64,000 nt of DNA from Gudongella oleilytica (GTDB lineage Bacteria > Bacillota > Clostridia > Tissierellales > Tissierellaceae). The first letter of the stretch is position 1, and each line of letters starts with the position of its first letter. The stretch lies in contig NZ_CP035130.1 of assembly GCF_004101785.1 (NCBI RefSeq), forward strand, positions 1,178,001 through 1,242,000, given 5' to 3'. Position numbers and translations under genes: made by a program. The notes below the pieces were generated by a model. That model was not told where the DNA came from and made no database searches. It worked only from the letters and a program-made list of their open reading frames with translations. Shown one piece after another: positions 28,760-37,517 of this stretch.

Positions 28760-29653
28760 GTGGACGGAGTTGTTAATTTCTTTAAACCTGCAGGGATGAC
28801 CTCCCACGATGCAGTACACTTTTTCAGAAAACTATTAGGCATAAAGAAAATCGGACATACTGGCACTCTCGATCCAATGGCCTCAGGAGTACTGCCAGTT
28901 TGTATAGGGAAGGGCACCAGAATTGCAGAGTACCTTACTGACACCCGGAAAGAATACATCGGAGAGCTAACATTGGGATCAAAGACAGATACCCTGGATT
29001 CAACAGGTACTGTTTTGGATTCATCAGAAATAACAGTTGATGAGTCAAAGATCAATATTGTCTTCAGTAACTATAGGGGTAAGATCCATCAGATACCACC
29101 AATGTACTCTGCAAGGAAAGTAGAGGGGAAGAAGTTATATGAGCTTGCCAGGCAGGGACTCGTTATGGATAGACAATCGAGAGAGATTGAGATATATGAG
29201 ATGGAGATCCTTAATATTCTGGAAAATCAGAGGATAATTTTCAGAACCAAGTGTTCAAAGGGGACATATATAAGAACGATTTGCGATGATATCGGAGATG
29301 CTTTAGGGACATTTGGCCACATGAGCTTCCTTATGAGAACTCAGGCTGGAGGTTTTTTGATCAATGATTCGCTGGGTATTGAGACCCTAAAAGACTTCAA
29401 CAAAGACGATTTAGAGAAAATAATAACCCCACTGGATAAAGCGTTATCACATCTGAAGGCTGTGGAGCTTGACAGTGATAGATTTGATAAGCTAGTAAAT
29501 GGGCTTACCTCAAAGGTAAGTCCAAGACATAATGATTTACCAAGGTTCACACCGTTAAGAGTGTATTCGGGTAATAAGTTTGTTGGTATAGGAATACTTT
29601 CGGGAGAAGGAAGCGATTTGTCATTGAAAATGGAAAAGGTGCTTGCAAGGTGA
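28760..29653 (+). CDS. truB: tRNA pseudouridine(55) synthase TruB
   Basis: Makes pseudouridine 55 in the T-loop of tRNAs. 297 residues: GVVNFFKPAGMTSHDAV at the N-terminus and the catalytic GHTGTLDPMASGVLPVCIG (Asp in TLDP). GTG 28760 follows AGGTGATCTT and matches the family start MDGVVN; ATG 28745, overlapping the nrnA stop, is the alternative and lacks an SD of its own. The stop overlaps the ribF SD. Confidence 0.95.
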   Translation: MDGVVNFFKPAGMTSHDAVHFFRKLLGIKKIGHTGTLDPMASGVLPVCIGKGTRIAEYLTDTRKEYIGELTLGSKTDTLDSTGTVLDSSEITVDESKINIVFSNYRGKIHQIPPMYSARKVEGKKLYELARQGLVMDRQSREIEIYEMEILNILENQRIIFRTKCSKGTYIRTICDDIGDALGTFGHMSFLMRTQAGGFLINDSLGIETLKDFNKDDLEKIITPLDKALSHLKAVELDSDRFDKLVNGLTSKVSPRHNDLPRFTPLRVYSGNKFVGIGILSGEGSDLSLKMEKVLAR

Positions 29654-29658
29654 CTACT

Positions 29659-30588
29659 ATGAAAATAATCAATGTGGACAATACTAATGAAACCATGTTC
29701 AATACTGCTATTGCACTAGGAAACTTCGATGGAGTCCATATCGGGCATCAAAAGTTGATCGAAATAATGCTGGAGCAGGCAAAGGAAAAAGATTTGAAGC
29801 CGTCCATGCTTATTTTTGAGAACCACACTAAATCCTTCGTCTATGGCAATGGGCCAAGACTTCTAAGTACAAATTCTCAAAAAAATGAATTTTTGGAAAA
29901 ACTAGGTGTACGTAATCTATACACAATGAGGTTTGATGAGCATATTATGAATCTTTCACCTGAGGACTTCGTTAAGGAGATATTAATAAATAAGCTCAAT
30001 TGCTCACTTGTGGTTGTAGGAACAGACTATCGATTTGGTCATAAGGCCTCTGGGAATGTGGGAATGCTAAGGGACATAGGCAAGAGGCTGGGAATACAAG
30101 TCAGGGTAGTTGAGCCTGTCTACTATAAAGATGAAATTGTAAGCAGTACGTTAATAAGGCACTTGCTCTCTGAGGGTAACATCAAGGACGCCAATAGGCT
30201 TCTTGGCAGACCTTTTGGCATAGTGGGAGAAGTAGTAAACGGTAAGGGGCTTGGCAAGCACCTTGGCGTACCAACTGCTAATATGAAGCCAGCCTGTAAG
30301 TATGTAGTCCCAAGGAAAGGCGTATATAGAACGATTACCAGAGTAAACGGCAGGTATTACCCTAGTGCCACAAATGTAGGCACAAATCCAACCTTTAGCG
30401 AACAGGAGTTAAAGGTGGAAACATTTATCCTTGACTTTGATCAGTCTATTTATGGGCTTGAAATTGAGGTATTCTTCATGGAGTATATAAGGCCTGAAAT
30501 CAAATTTGACAGTGCTGAGGATCTGAAGAGAAAAATGCAAGAGGACATAGCTTATGTCAGATCAAAATCCAATTTACAATTGATATGA
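29659..30588 (+). CDS. ribF: Bifunctional riboflavin kinase / FAD synthetase RibF
   Basis: Converts riboflavin to FMN and FAD. 309 residues: N-terminal adenylyltransferase (ALGNFDGVHIGHQKLIE, about 15-31; SSTLIRHLLSEG near 165) and C-terminal flavokinase (GKGLGKHLGVPTANM, YPSATNVGTNPTF). ATG 29659 follows AAGGTGACTACT; GTG 29650 is upstream but overlaps that SD. End of the operon before the rpsO promoter. Confidence 0.95.
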   Translation: MKIINVDNTNETMFNTAIALGNFDGVHIGHQKLIEIMLEQAKEKDLKPSMLIFENHTKSFVYGNGPRLLSTNSQKNEFLEKLGVRNLYTMRFDEHIMNLSPEDFVKEILINKLNCSLVVVGTDYRFGHKASGNVGMLRDIGKRLGIQVRVVEPVYYKDEIVSSTLIRHLLSEGNIKDANRLLGRPFGIVGEVVNGKGLGKHLGVPTANMKPACKYVVPRKGVYRTITRVNGRYYPSATNVGTNPTFSEQELKVETFILDFDQSIYGLEIEVFFMEYIRPEIKFDSAEDLKRKMQEDIAYVRSKSNLQLI

Positions 30589-30601
30589 CTTGTGATATAA
30601 T
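30574..30601 (+). promoter_or_regulatory. Promoter of rpsO
   Basis: TTACAA (30574-30579), 16-base spacer, TATAAT (30596-30601) with TGA upstream (extended -10). Overlaps the end of ribF. Confidence 0.7.
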
Positions 30602-30608
30602 TTCCATG

Positions 30609-30665
30609 TTAAGGAGTACCGTTGCTGAGCTTTTCGTACCTCGGCGAGTGCGCGGCAATCGGTGG
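30609..30665 (+). promoter_or_regulatory. S15 leader (ribosomal protein autoregulatory element)
   Basis: The rpsO leader holds ACCGTTGC (30619-30626), which can pair with GCAATCGGT (30654-30662) with one bulge, around an inner segment with GTACCTCGGCGAG. Size, position and the GTACC/CGGCG motifs fit the Firmicutes S15 leader that lets S15 repress its own mRNA. Fold judged by eye. Confidence 0.5.
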
Positions 30666-30690
30666 ACAAATATTTTTGGAGGTGCAATAA

Positions 30691-30957
30691 ATGTTAAACA
30701 AGATTGAAAAGGATCGAATCATCGAGCAGTACAAAATGCATGAAGGGGACACTGGCTCTCCAGAGGTTCAAATAGCTCTGCTTACACACAGAATCAATTC
30801 AGTTAATGAGCATTTGCAATCCCACAAGAAAGATCATCACTCAAGAAGAGGCCTTCTAAAAATGGTAGGACAAAGAAGAAATCTTCTCAGATATTTGCAG
30901 AACAAAGATATTGAGAGATATCGTTCTTTAATTGAGAAACTAGGTATCAGAGGTTAA
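30691..30957 (+). CDS. rpsO: 30S ribosomal protein S15
   Basis: Binds the 16S central domain; 88 residues with [20 protein letters not shown] and [17 protein letters not shown], both diagnostic. ATG 30691 follows TTTTGGAGGTGCAATAA. Own promoter, leader and terminator; pnp follows, as in most bacteria. Confidence 0.98.
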   Translation: MLNKIEKDRIIEQYKMHEGDTGSPEVQIALLTHRINSVNEHLQSHKKDHHSRRGLLKMVGQRRNLLRYLQNKDIERYRSLIEKLGIRG

Positions 30958-30958
30958 T

Positions 30959-30985
30959 TAGAGCGGGTTATCCCGCTCTATTAGT
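30959..30985 (+). terminator. Terminator of rpsO
   Basis: TAGAGCGGG (30959-30967), loop TTAT, CCCGCTCTA (30972-30980), then TTAGTTT. Read-through into pnp is likely. Confidence 0.8.
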
Positions 30986-31069
30986 TTATTATGCTAAGGA
31001 AGTCTTATAAGACATACAACAAAGTAGACACAAATGTATTGACATATAGAAATCAAGAGGAGGTATTTT

Positions 31070-33178
31070 ATGGAGAAAAAATTCCATTATATGCTTGCCG
31101 GGAAGGAATTGACAGTAACAGTAGGGAAGCTGGCCGAACAAGCCAGTGGTGCCTGCATGGTCCAGTATGGTGACACAGTTACTGTAGTTACGGCAACGCA
31201 ATCAAAAAAACCAAGAGAGGGCATTGACTTCTTTCCATTAAGCTGTGATTATGAAGAGAAACTTTATGCTGTTGGAAAGATTCCAGGTGGATTTATCAAG
31301 CGAGAGGGAAGACCAAGTGAGAAGGCAATTTTGTCTTCACGTTTAATAGACAGACCAATTAGACCATTGTTCCCTGATGGCTTTAGAAATGACGTCCAGG
31401 TAGTTGCAACAGTAATGAGTGTAGACCAGGATACGAGTCCTGAAATTGTGGCCATGATAGGATCTTCTATAGCTTTGTCCATTTCTGATATCCCATTCCA
31501 AGGGCCGACGGGTTCAGTACTTGTTGGATTAATTGATGGACAAATCGTGATTAATCCCAACAGCGAGCAAAGAGAAAGATCTGAACTTCACCTGGTCGTC
31601 TCAGGAACAAAGGATGCGATCATGATGGTTGAAGCAGGTGCTCAGTTCATAACTGAGGAGACAATGCTTAAGGCTATACTGGCTGGGCATGAAGAAGTCA
31701 AGAGGATTTGTCATTTCATCGATGGAATAGTCGAAGAATGTGGCAAGGAGAAAGTCCATTATCAGCTTTTCAACCCTGATCCAGAGGTTGAATCAAAGGT
31801 AAGAGAGTTTGCAACCTTAAAGCTGGCTGAAGCATTGAATACTGTCGATAAAGCTGAGAGAGATAATAAGGTAAGTGCTGTCGAGGAGGAAACAACTGAA
31901 GCTGTACTTGAGATATTTCCCGATAAACAGAAGGATATTGCGGATGTACTTGATAAGATAATTAAGGAGCAGGTTAGAAAGCTGATAACCGAGGAAGGCA
32001 AGAGACCCGATAACAGAGGTCTTGATGAAATAAGACCAATCAGTTCGGAAGTAGGGCTACTCCCAAGGACCCATGGTTCAGGTCTTTTCAACAGAGGACA
32101 GACTCAGGTCCTTACTATAGCAACACTCGGTGCATCAGGAGACGTTCAGATAATTGACGGTTTAGGTGAAGAGGAATCAAAGAGATATATGCACCACTAC
32201 AATTTCCCTGCATTTTCAGTGGGGGAAACCAGACCAATGAGAGGCCCGGGGCGAAGAGAAATAGGACATGGAGCTCTTGCCGAAAGAGCACTGGAGCCTG
32301 TAATTCCTCCCGAAAGTGAGTTTCCTTACACCCTTAGACTTGTATCAGAGGTATTGAGCTCTAATGGTTCCACATCCCAGGCAAGTGTTTGTGGTAGTAC
32401 CCTGGCGCTCATGGATGCAGGGGTTCCAATAAAGGCACCGGTAGCTGGAATAGCAATGGGACTAATAAAGAATGAGGATAAGGTAGCCATCCTGACAGAC
32501 ATCCAGGGTTTGGAGGACCATTTGGGAGACATGGACTTCAAGGTAGCAGGGACAAGAGGTGGGATAACTGCAATCCAAATGGACATCAAGATACCCGGTA
32601 TCGATGAGCCAATCCTTAAGGAAGCTCTTGAAAAAGCCAGGATAGGAAGGTTATATATCCTCGATAAAATGGAAGAGACAATCAAGACTCCGAGAACTGA
32701 GCTTTCTCCATACGCACCAAGGATCCACACTCTTCAGATCAATCCTGATAGGATCAGAGACATTATAGGCCCAGGGGGCAAGGTCATCAACAGGATCATA
32801 GATGAAACAGGTGTCAAAATAGATATTGAGGACGATGGAAGAGTGGCTATTGTGTCCAATGACGGAGAGGGAGCTAAGAAAGCAATCCAGATGATCATGG
32901 ATATAGTCAAGGAAGTTGAAGCTGGTGAGATATATACTGGTAAGGTTACGAAAATTATGAACTTTGGAGCTTTTGTTGAAGTGCTTAATGGTAAGGAAGG
33001 GCTTGTCCATATTTCACAGCTCGCGAAGGAAAGAGTGAATAAGGTGGAGGATGTAGTCAAGGTTGGCGATGAGATAACCGTTAAAGTAATGGAAATCGAT
33101 AGTCAGGGAAGAATAAACCTATCAAGGAAAGTTCTTCTAAAGGACGAACCTCCAAAGGAAAATACTGAAGATAAGTAG
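31070..33178 (+). CDS. pnp: Polyribonucleotide nucleotidyltransferase (PNPase)
   Basis: 3'-5' phosphorolytic RNase of mRNA decay. 702 residues: two RNase PH domains (the first with [20 protein letters not shown], the second with [17 protein letters not shown]), KH domain ([17 protein letters not shown], about 567), and S1 domain ([17 protein letters not shown], about 625). ATG 31070 follows AAGAGGAGGTATTTT. Complete and standard. Partner of RNase Y, also encoded here. Confidence 0.97.
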   Translation: MEKKFHYMLAGKELTVTVGKLAEQASGACMVQYGDTVTVVTATQSKKPREGIDFFPLSCDYEEKLYAVGKIPGGFIKREGRPSEKAILSSRLIDRPIRPLFPDGFRNDVQVVATVMSVDQDTSPEIVAMIGSSIALSISDIPFQGPTGSVLVGLIDGQIVINPNSEQRERSELHLVVSGTKDAIMMVEAGAQFITEETMLKAILAGHEEVKRICHFIDGIVEECGKEKVHYQLFNPDPEVESKVREFATLKLAEALNTVDKAERDNKVSAVEEETTEAVLEIFPDKQKDIADVLDKIIKEQVRKLITEEGKRPDNRGLDEIRPISSEVGLLPRTHGSGLFNRGQTQVLTIATLGASGDVQIIDGLGEEESKRYMHHYNFPAFSVGETRPMRGPGRREIGHGALAERALEPVIPPESEFPYTLRLVSEVLSSNGSTSQASVCGSTLALMDAGVPIKAPVAGIAMGLIKNEDKVAILTDIQGLEDHLGDMDFKVAGTRGGITAIQMDIKIPGIDEPILKEALEKARIGRLYILDKMEETIKTPRTELSPYAPRIHTLQINPDRIRDIIGPGGKVINRIIDETGVKIDIEDDGRVAIVSNDGEGAKKAIQMIMDIVKEVEAGEIYTGKVTKIMNFGAFVEVLNGKEGLVHISQLAKERVNKVEDVVKVGDEITVKVMEIDSQGRINLSRKVLLKDEPPKENTEDK

Positions 33179-33185
33179 AGATGAG

Positions 33186-33220
33186 ACATGAACCGATTCG
33201 GTTCATGTTTATTTCTGTTT
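33186..33220 (+). terminator. Terminator of pnp
   Basis: ACATGAACCG (33186-33195), loop ATT, CGGTTCATGT (33199-33208), then TTATTTCTGTTT. Perfect 10-bp stem. Confidence 0.85.
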
Positions 33221-33246
33221 AAAACCAGTCACTAAACTGTTAAAAT
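33218..33246 (+). promoter_or_regulatory. Promoter of the M16 peptidase-dut unit
   Basis: TTTAAA (33218-33223), 17-base spacer, TAAAAT (33241-33246) preceded by TGT. The -35 is poor; the extended -10 carries the call. Confidence 0.45.
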
Positions 33247-33277
33247 AGTGGTATAGACTAATTTTTCGGAGGAATAG

Positions 33278-34576
33278 ATGTTTAAAATCAGAACTTTAGA
33301 TAACGGAATAAGGACTATTATGCAAAGGGTTCCTTATTTAAATTCGATAACTCTTGGCATCATTATTGAAAGCGGCTCATTTTATGAAGATAAAAATAAT
33401 AATGGTGTGTCTCATTTTATTGAACATATGCTTTTTAAGGGGACCAAAAACCGCAGCGCAAGACAGATTGCTGAAGCAATAGATGATATCGGGGGGCAGA
33501 TCAATGCCTTCACAAGCAAGGAACACACATGCTATTATGCAAAGGTGCTTAGCGAGCATCTGCCGATTGCAGTTGATGTATTAAGTGATATGCTGAATAA
33601 CTCAACCTTCGATGAAAATGAGATCGAGAAAGAAAAGGGTGTAATAATCGAAGAGATAAACATGTATCAGGACTTTCCGGAGGATCTCGCCTTCGAGCTC
33701 TTGAATGAGCTGCTTTATGACAAAATGAGCCTGGCAATGCCTATACTGGGAACTGAGAAAACTGTAAAATCATTCACAAGGGATCAGATCGTGAAATACT
33801 TTTATGAAAAGTATAAACCCAAGAGAATGGTAATAGCAGCTGCAGGAAACCTTGACGAGAAGGAAGCCTATAACTTGCTTAATGAAAAATTCGGAAGCTT
33901 TAATTCAAATAATTTCTCTTTGAACAATTTTGTAACTCCTTCATACGACTACTCACCAACATTTAAGCTTGACGGATTCATCAAGGATATTGAGCAAATG
34001 AATGTTTGCCTTGGTTTTACAGGACCATCGACTTATTCGGAGGACATCTTCCCCCTTATGGTTGTAAATAACATACTTGGTGGAACGATGAGTTCAAGAT
34101 TATTTCAGGAAATCAGAGAGAACCTTGGGCTCGTTTATAATATAGAATCTTCCATAACCTCATATAATGGTGCTGGTATGTTATCTATCTATCTGGCTCT
34201 TAATACCGAACAAGTATATCGGGTTGCAAAGCTATTAAGATCTGAATTGGTTAGGATAAAACAGGAGTATATCAGTGAAGTCGAGCTTAACAAGTCAAAG
34301 GAGCACCTGAAGGGAAGTTATATTTTAAGTCTTGAGAGCTCTTTCAATAAAATGTATGAAATGGGCAAGTGTCTTCTTCACGATAAAAAGATAGAGACAC
34401 CAGAAGATGTAATGAAGCAGATAAACGATGTTGACATGGATTCGGTCATTAGAGTGATCGACAAATATATCGATTGGAACCATTTAAATATTTCCTATGT
34501 CGGCAATGTTAAAAACAAAGGTGCTTTTGAGAAAGAGCTTGCTTCTATTTTGACGGGAGGAGAGATGAGCCAATGA
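33278..34576 (+). CDS. M16 family zinc peptidase (YmxG/MPP-like)
   Basis: Processing-peptidase-like protease of family M16, usually encoded after pnp in Firmicutes. 432 residues: the inverted zinc motif HFIEH in VSHFIEHMLFKGT (about 46-50) with the third ligand Glu in the following helix EIEKEKGVIIEEI, and the typical second half with GLVYNIES. ATG 33278 follows TTCGGAGGAATAG. Substrate unknown. Overlaps dut (ATGA). Confidence 0.92.
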   Translation: MFKIRTLDNGIRTIMQRVPYLNSITLGIIIESGSFYEDKNNNGVSHFIEHMLFKGTKNRSARQIAEAIDDIGGQINAFTSKEHTCYYAKVLSEHLPIAVDVLSDMLNNSTFDENEIEKEKGVIIEEINMYQDFPEDLAFELLNELLYDKMSLAMPILGTEKTVKSFTRDQIVKYFYEKYKPKRMVIAAAGNLDEKEAYNLLNEKFGSFNSNNFSLNNFVTPSYDYSPTFKLDGFIKDIEQMNVCLGFTGPSTYSEDIFPLMVVNNILGGTMSSRLFQEIRENLGLVYNIESSITSYNGAGMLSIYLALNTEQVYRVAKLLRSELVRIKQEYISEVELNKSKEHLKGSYILSLESSFNKMYEMGKCLLHDKKIETPEDVMKQINDVDMDSVIRVIDKYIDWNHLNISYVGNVKNKGAFEKELASILTGGEMSQ

Positions 34577-35004
34577 ATGTAAGGATTGTAAACAAGGGAA
34601 GCCTACGCTTACCTGAGTATAAAACACCGGGTGCATCCGGGGTGGATCTTATGGCTAATTTGAACGAGCCTGTTATTCTTAAGCCACTTGAGAGATACCT
34701 TGTCCCAACCGGATTATTCGCAGAGATCCCAGAGGGGTATGAGGCTCAAATAAGAGGCAGGAGTGGTCTTGCAATAAACAATGGAATATCCCTTGCCAAC
34801 GGGATAGGAACCATTGACAGTGATTACCGTGGAGAGATAAAGGTCATACTAATAAACCTTGGCACCGAGCCATTTGAGATAAAACACGGCGACAGAATTG
34901 CGCAAATGGTGCTCTGCAAGTATGAAAAAATTGATTTTGAACTGGTAGAAGAGCTTAATGATACTGAGAGAGGTAAGAATGGATTTGGCCACACAGGCCT
35001 GTAA
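34573..35004 (+). CDS. dut: Deoxyuridine 5'-triphosphate nucleotidohydrolase (dUTPase)
   Basis: Hydrolyses dUTP to dUMP, keeping uracil out of DNA. 143 residues with all five trimeric dUTPase motifs: GASGVDLMA, GRSGLA, GTIDSDYRGEI, RIAQMVL, and the C-terminal RGKNGFGHTG (His in place of the commoner Ser). ATG 34573 overlaps the M16 peptidase stop and is served by GGGAGGAGAG. Confidence 0.95.
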   Translation: MNVRIVNKGSLRLPEYKTPGASGVDLMANLNEPVILKPLERYLVPTGLFAEIPEGYEAQIRGRSGLAINNGISLANGIGTIDSDYRGEIKVILINLGTEPFEIKHGDRIAQMVLCKYEKIDFELVEELNDTERGKNGFGHTGL

Positions 35005-35050
35005 GACGATGTTAACCTCTACGGCCAGATTATAATTAATGTTCTCAGAT

Positions 35051-35061
35051 TGTGATATAAT
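35051..35061 (+). promoter_or_regulatory. Extended -10 upstream of uppP
   Basis: TGTGATATAAT at 35051-35061, the same 11-mer as in the rpsO and lexA promoters. No good -35 is found 16-18 bases upstream. Confidence 0.5.
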
Positions 35062-35093
35062 TAAGATTAACAAGCATAGGGAGGATACATAAA

Positions 35094-35921
35094 TTGAGTT
35101 GGTTTGAGGCTATAGTCATGGGAATATTTCAAGGTATAGCAGAGTTTCTACCAATTAGCAGTTCTGGTCACCTTGCATTATTACAGTACTTGTTCGACAT
35201 AAAGGAAGGGAATCTCTTTTTCACAGAGATGCTGCATTTTGGTACTTTGATTTCTATATTTATTGTGTATTTCAAGGATATTGCAAGAATAATTTATGAG
35301 TTCATAGGGCTTATTGGATCGTTAATAAAAGGTAAAAGAGTCCATAAGCTTACCAGGCATCAGTGGTTTGGGCTACTAATCATCATCGGCTCTATCCCTA
35401 CTGCATTGATTGGCTTGACCTTCAAGGACTTTTTTGAATCTCTTTACACATCAATAATTCCGATAGGTGTTGCATTCATTGTGACTGGATTTCTTCTATG
35501 GATTGCCGAAAAAAAAGGAAACGAAGGCAAGGATGTGAAGGATGTAAGATTGCTTGATGCCGTCCTTATAGGGATTTTCCAGGGGATTGCAATTATTCCC
35601 GGTATATCAAGATCTGGCTCGACGATAGTAGGCGGACTATTCAGAGGTTTGAAAAAACCAGTTGCGACTGAGTTTTCATTTTTACTAGCTTTACCTGCAA
35701 CATTTGGAGCATTTTTATTAGGCATGAAGGACGTAGCTGAAGGAGGAGGGGCTTTTATAAACGGACAATTGGTCCTTGGTGTCATACTCTCAGCTGTTAC
35801 TGGTGTCTTTGCAATAAAGGCTCTGATAAAGCTCTTAAATAACAATAAGCTCAAGTATTTCTCATACTATCTTTGGGTTCTTGGGATATTGACCATCGTT
35901 ATGGGATTTGTAAACAATTAG
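35094..35921 (+). CDS. uppP: Undecaprenyl-diphosphatase UppP (BacA)
   Basis: Membrane phosphatase recycling the C55 lipid carrier; raises bacitracin tolerance. 275 residues, about 7-8 helices, with the two inverted repeats QGIAEFLPISSSGHL (about 14-28) and PGISRSGSTI (about 166-175) carrying the active-site Glu, Ser and Arg. TTG 35094 is the start, 9 bases after GGGAGG. Right after its stop stands GAGGTGACT, an SD without a start codon, apparently cut off from its gene by the IS110 insertion. Confidence 0.94.
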   Translation: MSWFEAIVMGIFQGIAEFLPISSSGHLALLQYLFDIKEGNLFFTEMLHFGTLISIFIVYFKDIARIIYEFIGLIGSLIKGKRVHKLTRHQWFGLLIIIGSIPTALIGLTFKDFFESLYTSIIPIGVAFIVTGFLLWIAEKKGNEGKDVKDVRLLDAVLIGIFQGIAIIPGISRSGSTIVGGLFRGLKKPVATEFSFLLALPATFGAFLLGMKDVAEGGGAFINGQLVLGVILSAVTGVFAIKALIKLLNNNKLKYFSYYLWVLGILTIVMGFVNN

Positions 35922-36055
35922 AGGTGACTAACTATTAAAAGTCAATGATTTTTTTAGAAATATGATGAAACAAAAATGGGCATACCAAACAAGCCTTTTG
36001 ATAGATCATTTCAAAAAGCAATCAGACTTTAGTGTTACTGATCGCCACTACACAA

Positions 36056-37225
36056 TCAGCGAAGTTTTGTTGGATCAAAATCAATTCCATTCTTTTCAAG
36101 AGTAAAGATGACTCGAATCAATTTCTTGACAAGATGAGAACATGCCACACGGTGTGATTTACCTTCATTACGCTTTTTGTGGTAGTACTCAGCAAATGTC
36201 ATGTTGTATTGAATCAATGGAATACATAGATTCATCAAGGTGTAGCGAAGATGGGAAGAACCTCTTTTAACCATACCTCCACCATGTTCCGACGTCCCTG
36301 ATTGATAATAACCTGGTTCAAGCCCAGCAAAAGAAAGCATCTGAGCAGGGGAATTAAATCTAGATAAATCACCATATTCAGCATATATAACAGCTGCTGA
36401 CAGAGGGCCAATCCCAGGTATAGATAAAGTTTTGGGATCAATTTCAACGATTAAAGATTCAATTTGACTTTCAAGAGAGTCTACCTCATTTGCTAATTGT
36501 TTATACAAAGATAGCAGACTATTCAATTGGCAAGTAAAAAGTTCATGATCGCAGCCAACGGTATTCTTGGCCAATTCTTTTAGCTTTATAAATTTTTGCA
36601 TAGAGAATTTTCCTCTGGAAATACTGCGTAAAGCATCATAGGACCTAGTATTCATATTAGCAATACTTTTGGCAGAACCATAATTATCTAAAAGGTAGAT
36701 AGCAGTCTTGCTAAACCGATTATTGAAAAATGGCTTAAACTCAGGAAAGACGTGATCAAGGACATTTGTAATCTTAACCATGTAAAAGCTTCTCTGTTTA
36801 ACAAGAGAGTCACGAAGACGAGTTAATGACTTAAGCGCATAGGTATGATAAAATCCTATTGGATAGGGTTTGTAATCAACCGTCATAAGCCAGCGGGCAA
36901 TGGATATGGAATCAATTGCATCCGTTTTGGTACGCCTTAAAGACTGAGACTTGTTAAACTTTGAGAGAAGAACAGGGTTAAATTCCATGAAGCTGTAGTG
37001 GGCTTTTTCGAGGAACAACTTCAGGTTTAAAGCATAATGACCAGTAGATTCAAACCCTATTCTTACATTCTCTTTAGGATAAAGAGAATCTAGAACAGAT
37101 AAGAGTTCTGTAAATCCATCAGAATCGTTCTTGATAGAAAAAGAATCACAAACAACCTCGCCTGCTTCAGTAACAATGAAACAGTCGTGTTTGAACTTAG
37201 AGATGTCGATTCCGACATAGAACAT
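36056..37225 (-). CDS. IS110-family transposase (DEDD recombinase)
   Basis: 389 residues. N-terminal RuvC-like domain with the acidic set D7 (YVGIDISKFKHD), E59 (GFESTGHY), D102 and D105 (TDAIDSISIARW); C-terminal Tnp_20 domain from about 260 with the helix-hairpin-helix-like SIPGIGPLSAAVIYAE and the GGGMVKRGSSHLR segment, where the recombinase serine region lies. ATG at 37225 has GGAGGTATTTCTA. The frame is intact and all acidic residues are present, so the element may be active. Members of this family are guided by an RNA from the non-coding end. Confidence 0.93.
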   Translation of the reverse strand: MFYVGIDISKFKHDCFIVTEAGEVVCDSFSIKNDSDGFTELLSVLDSLYPKENVRIGFESTGHYALNLKLFLEKAHYSFMEFNPVLLSKFNKSQSLRRTKTDAIDSISIARWLMTVDYKPYPIGFYHTYALKSLTRLRDSLVKQRSFYMVKITNVLDHVFPEFKPFFNNRFSKTAIYLLDNYGSAKSIANMNTRSYDALRSISRGKFSMQKFIKLKELAKNTVGCDHELFTCQLNSLLSLYKQLANEVDSLESQIESLIVEIDPKTLSIPGIGPLSAAVIYAEYGDLSRFNSPAQMLSFAGLEPGYYQSGTSEHGGGMVKRGSSHLRYTLMNLCIPLIQYNMTFAEYYHKKRNEGKSHRVACSHLVKKLIRVIFTLEKNGIDFDPTKLR

Positions 37226-37238
37226 TAGAAATACCTCC

Positions 37239-37425
37239 TTTAATAATATTTAGCACTGTTGTTTTCCACAAGGTTTCCGGCCATGTAATCACGTAAATAC
37301 AAACGTCAAAGCGTTAACTAACCAATTACCAGTGAAGACGAAAAGCTGTGGTCTGAGTCACCTCAAAACAGTCAAAGCTGTAGCAAAATAGAAACAAATC
37401 CACAGTGCTTTATCATTATAATAAC
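37239..37425 (-). ncRNA. Candidate bridge RNA region of the IS110 element
   Basis: The stretch 5' of the transposase, read on its own strand, is non-coding and rich in short complementary segments: TGAG-GTGA-CTCA (37353-37364), a GACTGT/ACAG pair around it, and an 8-bp AGCACTGT/ACAGTGCT pair at its two ends. GTCAAAGC occurs twice (37305-37312 and 37371-37378, + strand). In characterised IS110 members this segment encodes the bridge RNA that pairs with donor and target DNA. Placement is by family analogy; no fold was computed and no RNA ends are known. Confidence 0.4.
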
Positions 37426-37441
37426 GGAGTAATAGATAATC

Positions 37442-37456
37442 CCCAAATAATTTGGG
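37442..37456 (+). repeat. Small palindrome before ftsK
   Basis: CCCAAATAATTTGGG, a perfect 7-bp inverted repeat around one A, just upstream of GAAAGGAG. May be a residual 5'-UTR hairpin or an operator. Confidence 0.4.
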
Positions 37457-37469
37457 AGAAAGGAGAAAT

Positions 37470-37505
37470 AATCCAACCCCCTCTATTAAAGAGGTTAATT
37501 GGATT
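37470..37505 (+). promoter_or_regulatory. Hairpin overlapping the ftsK start region
   Basis: AATCCAA (37470-37476) pairs with TTGGATT (37499-37505), and inside it CCTCT (37480-37484) pairs with AGAGG (37490-37494). It lies between the SD GAAAGGAG (37458-37465) and ATG 37518, so it could gate ftsK translation or bring the SD nearer to the start. Confidence 0.4.
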
Positions 37506-37517
37506 ATACGTGACATT

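Larger units (their letters stand above)
35930..37440 (-). mobile_element. IS110-family insertion sequence (boundaries approximate)
   Basis: One intact DEDD transposase gene with about 126-134 bases downstream and about 200-225 bases upstream before the flanking genes resume. The longer non-coding part lies 5' of the transposase, as in the IS110 group rather than IS1111. No terminal inverted repeats or target duplications could be fixed, which is normal for this family. It is inserted between uppP and ftsK, in the opposite orientation. An 8-bp inverted repeat (AGCACTGT 37252-37259, ACAGTGCT 37402-37409) brackets most of the upstream part. Ends are estimates. Confidence 0.75.

Noticed and set aside
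31038-31043. TTGACA upstream of pnp
   Set aside because: Too close to the pnp start to leave room for a -10 and leader.
30991-31173. A 60-codon plus-strand frame overlapping the pnp start
   Set aside because: No SD and out of frame with pnp; a shadow reading.
35962-36105. A 47-codon open frame on the plus strand after uppP (MMKQKWAYQ...)
   Set aside because: No SD, and it runs antisense into the transposase 3' end; more likely chance within the element's end.
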